Positions 16,628-24,137 of a DNA stretch of 64,000 nt are shown here, in pieces. Position numbers and translations under genes: made by a program. The notes beneath the pieces were generated by a model. It saw only the letters and a program-made list of their open reading frames with translations. It was not told the origin of the DNA and did no database searches. Origin of the DNA: Nonomuraea endophytica (lineage in GTDB: Bacteria; Actinomycetota; Actinomycetes; Streptosporangiales; Streptosporangiaceae); contig NZ_JACHIN010000008.1 in the NCBI RefSeq assembly GCF_014203235.1, positions 300,563 through 364,562 of the forward strand. Reading direction: 5' to 3'. Position 1 is the first letter of the stretch. Each line of letters begins with the position of its first letter.

Positions 16628-17404
16628 ATGACGCTGACCGGGTACTCCCTGCCGCTGTCCCCGTCCGGAAGTTCCTCCTCCCTCACCTCGCCGCCCTGGT
16701 ACTTCTCCGGCGAGGTGGTCATGGTCGACTACCGCGTCGACCCGGCCGCCGCCGCCCGCTTCCTGCCACCTGAGCTGGAGCTCGGGCCCGATCCTGGGGC
16801 CGCGGCCGCGGTGTTCGCCGAGTGGCAGTGGTGCTCGGAGTCGGGCGCGGAGCTCGAGGACCCGGCGGGCAGCCGGTTCTCGGAGTTCCTGATCCTGCTG
16901 GGCTGCTCGTTCGGCGGCGAACCGATGGCCCGCTGCCCGTACGCGTGGGTGGACCAGGCGGTGCCGTTGATGCGCGGCTGGGTCCAGGGCATGCCGAAGC
17001 AGTTCGGGTCGGTGCACCTGACCAGGCCCGTCCAGGTGGGCCGGGCGGGGCCGCGCATGGCCGCCGGCGGACGGTTCAGCGCCAGTCTCGCGGTGCGCGA
17101 CCACCGGGTCGCCGAGGTGGCGGTGACGCTCGCCGAGCCCGCCGAGCCGCCGCACCTGCACGCGGTGCCGCTGGTGCACAACCGGCACTTCCCGGCCTGG
17201 GTGCCGGGTGAGAAGCCGCTGCACCAGCTCGTCGCCTCGGAGGTGCGGGACGTGGAGTTCGGGCCGGTGTGGCGTGGCTCGGGCGCGTTCCGGCTGCTGC
17301 CCGGCGCTGACGAGGACCTGGCCTCGCTGGCGCCGGTCGAGGTCGGCGCCGGATACGCCTTCAGCTACGCCGAGACGCTGGTCAGCGGCCGCCGGCTGGG
17401 CTGA
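16628..17404 (+). CDS. Acetoacetate-decarboxylase-like superfamily enzyme, possible MppR role
   Basis: A 258-residue single-domain protein of the ADC superfamily. The Schiff-base lysine is at 124 in GWVQGMPKQFGSVH; other family marks are GYSLPLSPSG, PPWYFSGEVV, CPYAWVDQA and HFP. Bacterial members with this N-terminus (Sbi00515-like, MppR-like) use the lysine for aldol, dehydration or cyclisation chemistry rather than decarboxylation. MppR cyclises 4-hydroxy-2-ketoarginine to 2-ketoenduracididine. Because an MppP-like oxidase is in the same cluster, an MppR-like role is a specific hypothesis. It stands alone on the plus strand, with its own terminator, between a kinase and cydB. ATG at 16628. 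Confidence 0.75.
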   Translation: MTLTGYSLPLSPSGSSSSLTSPPWYFSGEVVMVDYRVDPAAAARFLPPELELGPDPGAAAAVFAEWQWCSESGAELEDPAGSRFSEFLILLGCSFGGEPMARCPYAWVDQAVPLMRGWVQGMPKQFGSVHLTRPVQVGRAGPRMAAGGRFSASLAVRDHRVAEVAVTLAEPAEPPHLHAVPLVHNRHFPAWVPGEKPLHQLVASEVRDVEFGPVWRGSGAFRLLPGADEDLASLAPVEVGAGYAFSYAETLVSGRRLG

Positions 17405-17433
17405 GCGCACACGCTGGGCTGAGAGCACGCGCG

Positions 17434-17467
17434 GGCCCCGGGAAGGATCACCGTCCCGGGGCCTTTT
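17434..17467 (+). terminator. Rho-independent terminator of the ADC-like gene
   Basis: A perfect 10-bp stem (GGCCCCGGGA at 17434-17443 pairing with TCCCGGGGCC at 17454-17463) is followed by TTTT. It lies between the stop of the ADC-like gene and the convergent cydB stop. Confidence 0.9.
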
Positions 17468-17478
17468 CCCGCACAAGG

Positions 17479-18432
17479 TCAGAAGAACACCACCGTGCCC
17501 GCGTGCACCCGGCGGCGGAACGTCCACCACATCCACGCCTGCATCGCCGCCAGCACCGGCACCAGGACGACGAGGAAGCCGCTCAGCACGCTCAACGTCG
17601 CCGGGTCCGCGGTGACGTCCGTCAGGCCGCCGGCCAGGCGCAGGCTCGCCAGCACCGCCGGTACGGCCGCCGCGAACGAGGTCAGCGCGACGGCACTGCC
17701 GTACCGGGACTTGGCGAGGGCGGCGGGGGCGGACCAGAGCGCGGCGGCGGCGAGCAGCCCGAGCAGGACGACCGGCACGGTCGTGGCGATCCCGCCGGGG
17801 CCGGGCACGACGAGCTGGGCGAGGGCGGCGAGCGCGAGCAGCCCGGCGGCGGGGCGCGACAGGCGGGTGGCCGTGGCGGTGGCGCGGGCGGCGAGGTCGG
17901 CGGGCAGGCGGGCGGCCAGGAAGACGGCGCCGTGCGTGGTGAACAGCAGCACCATCACCACGGCCCACACCGCGGCGTTGATCCCGGCCACGAGCCAGCG
18001 GTCGGTCAGCGGCGGCGGGCCGGTCAGCAGAGCGCCGACGAGCAGTCCCCAGAAGACGGCGAACACGCCGCTGGACCCGCCCAGCATCGCGTCCCATCCG
18101 GCGCGCCAGCGCGGCGACGGGCGGCGGCTGCGGAACCAGATCGCCGCGTCGCGCACCACCCAGATGAGCAGCCCGGCCACGATGAGCAGGTAGAGGCCGC
18201 CGAGCAGGTGATCCTTCATCAGCGGGAAGGCGCCGGCGAGCACGCCGCCGACGGCCACCAGCCACACCTCGTTGCCCAGGAAGAAGGGGCCGATGGAGGT
18301 GAGGACGGCCCGCCGCTCGTACTCGCCGCCGCCGAGGCGGCGCAGCAGCAGCCCGGCGCCGATGTCGAACCCGTCCACGACGAAGTATCCGGCGAACAGC
18401 AGGCCCAGCAGGATCGGCCAGAGAAGGTCCAT
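17479..18432 (-). CDS. cydB: Cytochrome bd ubiquinol oxidase subunit II
   Basis: A 317-residue membrane protein with about eight hydrophobic helices. It begins WPILLGLLFAGYFVVDGFDIGAG and contains FFLGNEVWLVAVGG and the C-terminal QAWMWWTFR, all CydB marks. With CydA it forms the bd-type terminal oxidase, which passes quinol electrons to O2 with high affinity and resists many respiratory inhibitors. It follows cydA by 11 bases. No cydDC genes are beside it, which is unusual for actinomycetes. Confidence 0.92.
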   Translation of the reverse strand: MDLLWPILLGLLFAGYFVVDGFDIGAGLLLRRLGGGEYERRAVLTSIGPFFLGNEVWLVAVGGVLAGAFPLMKDHLLGGLYLLIVAGLLIWVVRDAAIWFRSRRPSPRWRAGWDAMLGGSSGVFAVFWGLLVGALLTGPPPLTDRWLVAGINAAVWAVVMVLLFTTHGAVFLAARLPADLAARATATATRLSRPAAGLLALAALAQLVVPGPGGIATTVPVVLLGLLAAAALWSAPAALAKSRYGSAVALTSFAAAVPAVLASLRLAGGLTDVTADPATLSVLSGFLVVLVPVLAAMQAWMWWTFRRRVHAGTVVFF

Positions 18433-18443
18433 GGTCTGCTCCT

Positions 18444-19703
18444 TCAGAAGCTGTGGGCAGAGGCGGGCTTGGCCACCTGGTCGAGGGTGGAGCCGAACAG
18501 CTCGTCGTCCGGGCCTTTGCGGACGAAGCGCGCGATCAGCACGTAATCCACGACCGCCAGCGTGCCGAGCACCAACGTGAACCCGACGAAGGAGATCAAC
18601 ACGACGGCGGCCGGGAGATCGGAGACGGCCTTGTCCGTGGTCAGCAGGCCGTAGACGGTCCACGGCTGACGGCCCACCTCGCGCACCAGCCAGCCGGAGA
18701 TCACCGCGACGAACGGCAGCGGGACCATGATCAGGAGCACGTAGAGGGGGACGCGCAGCCGTACCACCCAGTTGCGGAACAGCAGGATGAGGCAGACGAG
18801 CAGGATGAGCGCCATGACGAAGGCGCTGTTCATCATGATCTGGTACGGCACGCCGATCCACCCAGGCGGCGCCCAGTCACCGGGCCCGAACTGCTGCTCC
18901 ATGGCCTGTTGCGCCGCCACCATCCGTTCCGGCTCGCCGTACATCTGGGCGAGCTTGGCCGGTTGGGTCTGCTCGATCACGACCTCCTGCAGGAAGCCCC
19001 AGTGGATGATCGAGAACGCGCCGATCGGGGCGGCGATCAGCCCCCAGCGCATCGACCGGCGGAAGACCTCCACCTCCTGGGTGCGCTTGATGAAGTGATA
19101 GGCGCTGATCCCGGCCACGAACAGCCCGCCGGCCAGCACGGCAGCGGAGATCACGTGCAGCAGCGTGTCGATGAGGTTGCTGTTGGCCAGAAGCGCGCCG
19201 AAGTCGGTGAGGTAGGCCTGGTCGCCGCGCATCTCGTAGCCCACCGGATGCTGCAGGAACGCGTTCGCGACCATGATCCAGAAGGCGGAGGCGTAGGCGG
19301 TGAGCGCCACCAGCCAGATCAACGCCAGATGGACGCCCTTGCGGATCCGGTCCCAGCCGAAGATCCACATGCCGAGGAAGGTGGCCTCGGCGACGAAAGC
19401 GATGAGCGTCTCCAGGGCCAGCGGCACGCCGAAGACGTTGCCGGTCACCTTCGAAAGGCCGCTCCAGTTCAGCCCGAACTGGAACTCCATCACCAGGCCC
19501 GTGACGATGCCGACCGCGTAGTTGACGACGTAGATCTTGCCCCAGAACTTCGTCATGCGGCGATAGACCGGGTTCCCGGTGATCGTGTAAGCGGTCTGCA
19601 TGCCCGCCACGAACAGCACCAGCCCCAGCGTCAGCGTGACGAAGAGGAAGTGGATCGAGGTCGTTGTCGCGAACTGCAGCCTCGACAACAGCAGGTTGTC
19701 CAT
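18444..19703 (-). CDS. cydA: Cytochrome bd ubiquinol oxidase subunit I
   Basis: This 419-residue protein has the CydA signature RLQFATTTSIHFLFV (His18, haem b595 ligand), a quinol-binding loop that is short (after QTQPAKLAQMYGEPE), and the conserved GRQPWTVYG. The length puts it in the short Q-loop group. It lies between the ACP gene (92 bases upstream) and cydB, inside the polyketide cluster. It may give the producer a quinone- or inhibitor-tolerant respiratory branch, but it could equally be a resident gene that the cluster has grown around. Confidence 0.92.
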   Translation of the reverse strand: MDNLLLSRLQFATTTSIHFLFVTLTLGLVLFVAGMQTAYTITGNPVYRRMTKFWGKIYVVNYAVGIVTGLVMEFQFGLNWSGLSKVTGNVFGVPLALETLIAFVAEATFLGMWIFGWDRIRKGVHLALIWLVALTAYASAFWIMVANAFLQHPVGYEMRGDQAYLTDFGALLANSNLIDTLLHVISAAVLAGGLFVAGISAYHFIKRTQEVEVFRRSMRWGLIAAPIGAFSIIHWGFLQEVVIEQTQPAKLAQMYGEPERMVAAQQAMEQQFGPGDWAPPGWIGVPYQIMMNSAFVMALILLVCLILLFRNWVVRLRVPLYVLLIMVPLPFVAVISGWLVREVGRQPWTVYGLLTTDKAVSDLPAAVVLISFVGFTLVLGTLAVVDYVLIARFVRKGPDDELFGSTLDQVAKPASAHSF

Positions 19704-19795
19704 GGTTCACCAGCCTGTCAGTCCTGGTCGGAAGGGGGCGTCCGCCGCAGGGAGGCTTCTGCGCCTACCCCGGCGGACGCAGTGGGCGGGGCCGT

Positions 19796-20053
19796 CTACT
19801 CCCCCGGCTGTAGGCGGCTGTTGACCAGGTCGATGAACTCGCTGGGCAGCTTCACGCCGCCGACCTCGTCGTCGCCGAGCTTGACGCCGAACTCGCGCTC
19901 GACGCGCACGGTCATCTCCAGTACGGCCAGCGAGTCGTAGTCGAGGTCGCCGAAGGGCGTGTCGAGGATGTCGCCGTCCAGGTCGACGGCGTCTCCCTCA
20001 CCCGCGGCCTCCCTCATGATGCGCCGCAGGTCGTCCAGGGTGAACACGGTCAT
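19796..20053 (-). CDS. Type II polyketide acyl carrier protein
   Basis: An 85-residue ACP with the phosphopantetheine serine at 41 in LDYDSLAVLE; typical PKS ACPs have (L)DSL at this place. The rest is an acidic four-helix protein. It holds the growing poly-beta-ketone for KS-alpha/KS-beta. The gene begins inside the 3-prime end of the DHA2 exporter gene (56-base overlap) and is about 9 kb from, and on the opposite strand to, the KS genes, which is atypical because minimal PKS genes normally lie side by side. Confidence 0.95.
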   Translation of the reverse strand: MTVFTLDDLRRIMREAAGEGDAVDLDGDILDTPFGDLDYDSLAVLEMTVRVEREFGVKLGDDEVGGVKLPSEFIDLVNSRLQPGE

Positions 20054-21533
20054 GGTCGCTCCCTTTCTTGGGTGGGGTGGGCAGTTTGAGCAGCAGGGTG
20101 GCCAGCAGCCCGGCGCCCGCGCAGACGGCGGCGGCGAGCAGGACCAGCGTGAGCGCCGAGCCGTAGCCGCCGGTGACGGCCGTGCGCAGCGCCTCGGGCA
20201 GCGCGCTGACCGTCTCCGGGTCGCCGGCGGCTGTCACGGCCCGGGTGAGCTGGTCCTCCGGCACGCGGGCGGCCAGTTCGGCCCCGAGCCTCGCCTGGAA
20301 GGCGCCGCTGAGCGCGGCCAGGCCGAGCGTGCCGCCGAGCTGGCGGCTGAGCGACTGCAGCCCGATCGCCGAGCCGAGGTCCCGGCGGGGCGCGTGGTTC
20401 ATCACGGCCACGGAGTAGACCTGGAAGATCAACGCCAGCCCGACGCCGAACACCAGCGCGCCGGCCAGCATCGCCGCGCCCTCCGCCACCGCCAGCGCGA
20501 CCAGCCCGCCGGTCAGCAGCACGCCGCCGAGCACGGCGAACAGCTGGGGCCGTCCGGCGCGGGCCATGAACGAGCTGAGGCCCAGCGAGACGATCAGCGA
20601 CCCGGCGGTGAGCGGCATGAGCGCCAGCCCGGCGCCGGTCGCCGACTCGCCGCGGGCCACCATGAGCAGCGGCAGGAAGGTTACCGCCGCGAACATCGTG
20701 AGACCGGTGACGAGGCCCTGGACGTTCGCGACCACGAGCACCGGGTCGCGGAACAGCCGGAGCGGGATGATGGGCTGCTCGGCCCGCCGTTCCACCCGCA
20801 GCCAGGCGATCACCAGCACGATCGCGGCCGCGCCGAGACCGACGACGACCGGCGAGCCCCACGCGTACGCGCCGCCGGCCCAGCTGCTGACCAGCACCAG
20901 GCAGGTGCAGACGCCGCCGAGCAGCGCCGCGCCCAGGTAGTCGATGCGCACCCGCGTCTCGGGCCTGGGCAGCAGCCGGGTCCTGGCGATGAGCGCGACC
21001 GAGATCAGCGCCACGGGCACGGTCAGCCAGAACGTCCAGCGCCAGTTGATCCAGTCGGTGATGAGGCCGCCCAGGAACGGGCTGATCGCCGCCGAGGCGT
21101 TGAGCGTGGTGGCGAACCAGATCTGGTAGCGCATCCGCTGCTCGGGGCTGAGCAGCTCGGCGTAAATGGCCATGGCCGAGACCATGAGGCCGCCCGCGCC
21201 GACGCCCTGGACGATGCGGAACAGCACCAGCTGCGGCATCGACTGGGCCAGCGCGCACAACACCGACCCGACGGTCAGCAGGCCCAGCGCCAGCATGAAC
21301 ACCTGCTTGCGGCCGAGGACGTCGCTGAGCTTGCCGTACAGCGGGGTGGTGACGGTGGAGGCGAGCACCGCGCCGGTGGTGACCCAGGCGAACAGGTCCA
21401 GCCGCCCGAACTCGCCCACGATCGCGGGCATCGCGGTCGCGGTGATGTTGAGGTCCACCATCGCCAGGAACTGCGCCAGCGCCACGGCGACCAGCGGCAG
21501 CGCCACGCCCTGGCGGCGGGTCCCGGCGCTCAC
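19998..21533 (-). CDS. MFS exporter, DHA2 (EmrB/QacA) family
   Basis: A 511-residue, 14-helix drug:proton antiporter. Marks include LAMVDLNITATAMPAI (motif D1 in helix 1), GKLSDVLGRKQVF (motif A) and RIVQGVGAGGL (motif C/B region). Start is GTG at 21533, overlapping the microprotein stop (GTGA). The C-terminal about 20 residues are encoded within the ACP gene overlap. It is the likely exporter of the polyketide product. Confidence 0.9.
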   Translation of the reverse strand: MSAGTRRQGVALPLVAVALAQFLAMVDLNITATAMPAIVGEFGRLDLFAWVTTGAVLASTVTTPLYGKLSDVLGRKQVFMLALGLLTVGSVLCALAQSMPQLVLFRIVQGVGAGGLMVSAMAIYAELLSPEQRMRYQIWFATTLNASAAISPFLGGLITDWINWRWTFWLTVPVALISVALIARTRLLPRPETRVRIDYLGAALLGGVCTCLVLVSSWAGGAYAWGSPVVVGLGAAAIVLVIAWLRVERRAEQPIIPLRLFRDPVLVVANVQGLVTGLTMFAAVTFLPLLMVARGESATGAGLALMPLTAGSLIVSLGLSSFMARAGRPQLFAVLGGVLLTGGLVALAVAEGAAMLAGALVFGVGLALIFQVYSVAVMNHAPRRDLGSAIGLQSLSRQLGGTLGLAALSGAFQARLGAELAARVPEDQLTRAVTAAGDPETVSALPEALRTAVTGGYGSALTLVLLAAAVCAGAGLLATLLLKLPTPPKKGSDHDRVHPGRPAAHHEGGRG

Positions 21534-21628
21534 CACGGCCGTTCCTCCTCCTCCGCGCGTTCCTCCTCGGGCGCGGGGAACCAGATCCAGAACACTCCGG
21601 CCTTGGCGATCTGCTCCAGCAGGTGCAT
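21530..21628 (-). CDS. 32-residue microprotein between monooxygenase and exporter
   Basis: A small open frame of 32 residues starts ATG at 21628, 11 bases after the monooxygenase stop, with AGGGGAG 4-5 bases upstream. It begins MHLLEQIAKAGVFWIWF and ends with an acidic tail rich in Glu and Arg. Its TGA overlaps the exporter GTG (GTGA), so its translation may drive exporter translation. The amphipathic, aromatic N-terminal helix and charged tail suggest membrane or protein binding. I do not recognise a named family. Confidence 0.6.
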   Translation of the reverse strand: MHLLEQIAKAGVFWIWFPAPEEERAEEEERPW

Positions 21629-21639
21629 GACCACTCCCC

Positions 21640-23124
21640 TCACCGCGTCGCCCGGCACAGGACGCGCGCCAGCGCGTCCGGCAGTTCTTCCGGCGAGCTG
21701 CCGCGCCAGGCCACGATCCCGTCCGGCCGCACCAGCACCGCCCCGTCCCGCTCCACGCCGTAGCGCGCGGCCCACTCAGGCGCCCGCACGACGTGCACCT
21801 CCAGATCCGGTACGGCCGCGCGCCACCGTTCACCGGATGAGGCGGTCAGCAGGCACGGCTCCCGCCCGAACAGGTCGAGCGTCGAGCGGCCGTCACCCAG
21901 CGGGACATGCGGCGCCCTGGTGCCCGGCTCGCCCGTGGGCTCGGCGTACTCGCCCTCGCCGTAGCGGAAGCCCAGCGTGAGCGTCAGGTCGTCGAGCAGC
22001 CCCGCGTCGGCGGGCGGGCGGCCGAAGCCGGTTCCCGAGGTGACCCTGCGCAGGCACTGCTCGACGGTGAACTCCCCCACCGGGGCGCGCTCGGCCTCGT
22101 AGGTGTCGAGCAGCTCGGGTCCGGCCTTGCCGCGCAGCACGTGGGCGAGCTTCCAGGCCAGGTTGTGGGCGTCCTGGATGCCGGTGCTCGCGCCGAAGCC
22201 GCCCACTGGTGGCATCACGTGGACCGCGTCTCCGGCGAGGAACACGCGGCCTTCGCCGTACCGGGTGGCCGACAGCGCCGACAGCTCCCACGACTGGGTG
22301 TCGAGGATGCGCACCGGCAGGCCCGGCGCCCCGATCGCCGCCCTGACCAGCTGGACGCAGCGCGGCCACGGGTAGTCGGCCGAGCTCTGGCCCTTGGCCG
22401 GGTCGTACTGGATGTAGAACGTTCCCTGCGTGAGCGTGTCGTCGTGGACGAGCAGCCCTTCGACGGTGTCGTTGACCACCTGGCAGATGGCGAAGCGGCG
22501 CTCGCCCAGGTACTCGCGCAGGTCGGCCTTGAACACGATGCTGAGCTGGCGCAGCAGCGCCGGCGTGCCCTTGAGCTCGATGCCGAGGCGCTGCCTGACG
22601 CGGCTGCGCACCCCGTCGGCGCCGATCAGGTACCTGGCCCTGATCCGTTCAGCCGAGCCGTCGGCACGGCTGCGCACGGTCGCGGTGACGCCGTCGCCGT
22701 CCTGCTCGAAGGCCGACAGCTCGACGCCGAAGTCGACCCGCGCGCCCAGCTCCACCGCGTGCTCGCGCAGCAGCGGCTCCAGCCGGTCCTGGCTGCACAG
22801 CGCCCACGGCGACGGGCTGAGCCGGTCGAGGTCGGTGGCGGTGGGCAAGTCGGCGCGGAACATCTCCTTGCCGGTCAGGCTCTCCACCCGGGCCCGCATC
22901 GTGTGCCCGGCGAAACCCTTGCTGGCTTCCAGTACGGCCGGCTCCAGCCCGACCTGGCGCAGCAGTTCGACCGCGCGCGGGTTGAATCCGCGCGCCCTCG
23001 GATGGATGGACAGGTCGGCGCGGCGCTCCACCACCCGGCAGGAGACGCCGTGCCAGGCCAGGAAGGCGGCGGCCGACAGGCCGACCACGCCGCCGCCGAC
23101 GATCAGGACCTCGGTCTCGTTCAT
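21640..23124 (-). CDS. FAD-dependent aromatic polyketide monooxygenase
   Basis: A 494-residue class A flavoprotein hydroxylase. The N-terminal dinucleotide fold is VLIVGGGVVGLSAAAFLAWHG (about residues 5-25), DG motif LIGADGVRSRVRQ, and GD motif VFLAGDAVHVMPPVGGFGAS. The C-terminal 100 residues are the thioredoxin-like domain of the RdmE/PgaE/TcmG group. It hydroxylates or oxidatively rearranges a polycyclic intermediate using NADPH and O2. Its ATG overlaps the stop of the O-methyltransferase to be read... in operon order it is downstream of that ATGA junction? The junction is: this start ATG at 23124 overlaps the upstream methyltransferase stop at 23121. Confidence 0.92.
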   Translation of the reverse strand: MNETEVLIVGGGVVGLSAAAFLAWHGVSCRVVERRADLSIHPRARGFNPRAVELLRQVGLEPAVLEASKGFAGHTMRARVESLTGKEMFRADLPTATDLDRLSPSPWALCSQDRLEPLLREHAVELGARVDFGVELSAFEQDGDGVTATVRSRADGSAERIRARYLIGADGVRSRVRQRLGIELKGTPALLRQLSIVFKADLREYLGERRFAICQVVNDTVEGLLVHDDTLTQGTFYIQYDPAKGQSSADYPWPRCVQLVRAAIGAPGLPVRILDTQSWELSALSATRYGEGRVFLAGDAVHVMPPVGGFGASTGIQDAHNLAWKLAHVLRGKAGPELLDTYEAERAPVGEFTVEQCLRRVTSGTGFGRPPADAGLLDDLTLTLGFRYGEGEYAEPTGEPGTRAPHVPLGDGRSTLDLFGREPCLLTASSGERWRAAVPDLEVHVVRAPEWAARYGVERDGAVLVRPDGIVAWRGSSPEELPDALARVLCRATR

Positions 23125-24137
23125 GGCTTGCGGGCGGTGATGAGCGTGTTGTGCGTGCCGAGCTCGGCCTCGGTCAGCCCGGTGAACCCGGCTTTCTCCA
23201 GCCAGGAGCGGCAGTCGGCACGCGTGTACTCGGAGCCGTGCGGCGTGACCATCAGCATGTTGAGGCTGGTCAGCAGCGCTCCCGCCGGGCCCTGGCGGTC
23301 GTCGTCGATCATCGGGTCGCAGATCAGCAGCACGCCGCCGGACGGCAGCGCGGAGAAGGCGGCGGCCACGAGCTGCTCGCGCTCGCTCACCCCCCAGTCG
23401 TGCAGCACGTGGCTCATGACCAGCGCCTGCGCGCCCGGCATCGGGTCCTCGAAGAAGTTGCCCGGGTGGAAGGTGATCTTCCCGGAGAGCCCGAGCTGGG
23501 TCATGTGCTCGTGGAAGACCGGCTCGACGCCGGGCAGGTCCATGACGCCCGCCTCGACGTGCGGGTGACCGCGCAGGATCGCCGCGGCCAGGTTGCCGCG
23601 CGCCCCGCCCACGTCGACCACCGAGGTGACCGTGGACCAGTCGAACGCCTCGGCCAGCACCGGGCCGATCATGCCGTTGAGGTAGTCCATGCCGGCGGTG
23701 AAGTTCCGCCAGGCCGCCGTGGTGCGGTACTGCTCGGTGAACATCTGCGCGCCGGAGCCCCACCGGTTCTGCGGCTCGCCGGTGCGCAGGGCGTCGATGA
23801 GCTGGTTCCAGCGGGCGTCCGCGGCGTTCAGGAAGGCGCCCACGTAGGAGGCGCGGTCGGAGTTGAGGTAGTGCTCGGCCAGCGGGGTGTTGTGGTAGAC
23901 CTCGCCCTCGCGGCTGAGCACGCCGAGCGCGACGAGCGTGTCGAAGAAGTCGCGGGCGCCGCGTGGATGCAGTTCCAGGCGTTTGGCCAGTTCGTCGGAG
24001 GAGGCTGGCGCGCCGGACAGGGTGGTGAAGACGCCGAGCTCGGCCGCCGTCAGCACCGTCTTGCGGCTGAAGTAGGCCGTGCCGAGACGCCACAGCGGCT
24101 CTGCGCTGACGGCTGGCGCGGTCATCTCGCTGGTCAT
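23121..24137 (-). CDS. SAM-dependent O-methyltransferase, small-molecule type
   Basis: A 338-residue paralogue of the methyltransferase at 638-1645. N-terminal dimerisation domain about 15-100; SAM motif I DVGGARG at 175-181; catalytic His 246 in HVLHDW; CDPMIDDDRQ follows. It should methylate a phenolic oxygen. ATG at 24137 overlaps the POT transporter stop (ATGA), and its own stop overlaps the monooxygenase start, so translation of the three is chained. Two such enzymes imply two O-methyl groups or a stepwise order. Confidence 0.9.
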   Translation of the reverse strand: MTSEMTAPAVSAEPLWRLGTAYFSRKTVLTAAELGVFTTLSGAPASSDELAKRLELHPRGARDFFDTLVALGVLSREGEVYHNTPLAEHYLNSDRASYVGAFLNAADARWNQLIDALRTGEPQNRWGSGAQMFTEQYRTTAAWRNFTAGMDYLNGMIGPVLAEAFDWSTVTSVVDVGGARGNLAAAILRGHPHVEAGVMDLPGVEPVFHEHMTQLGLSGKITFHPGNFFEDPMPGAQALVMSHVLHDWGVSEREQLVAAAFSALPSGGVLLICDPMIDDDRQGPAGALLTSLNMLMVTPHGSEYTRADCRSWLEKAGFTGLTEAELGTHNTLITARKP

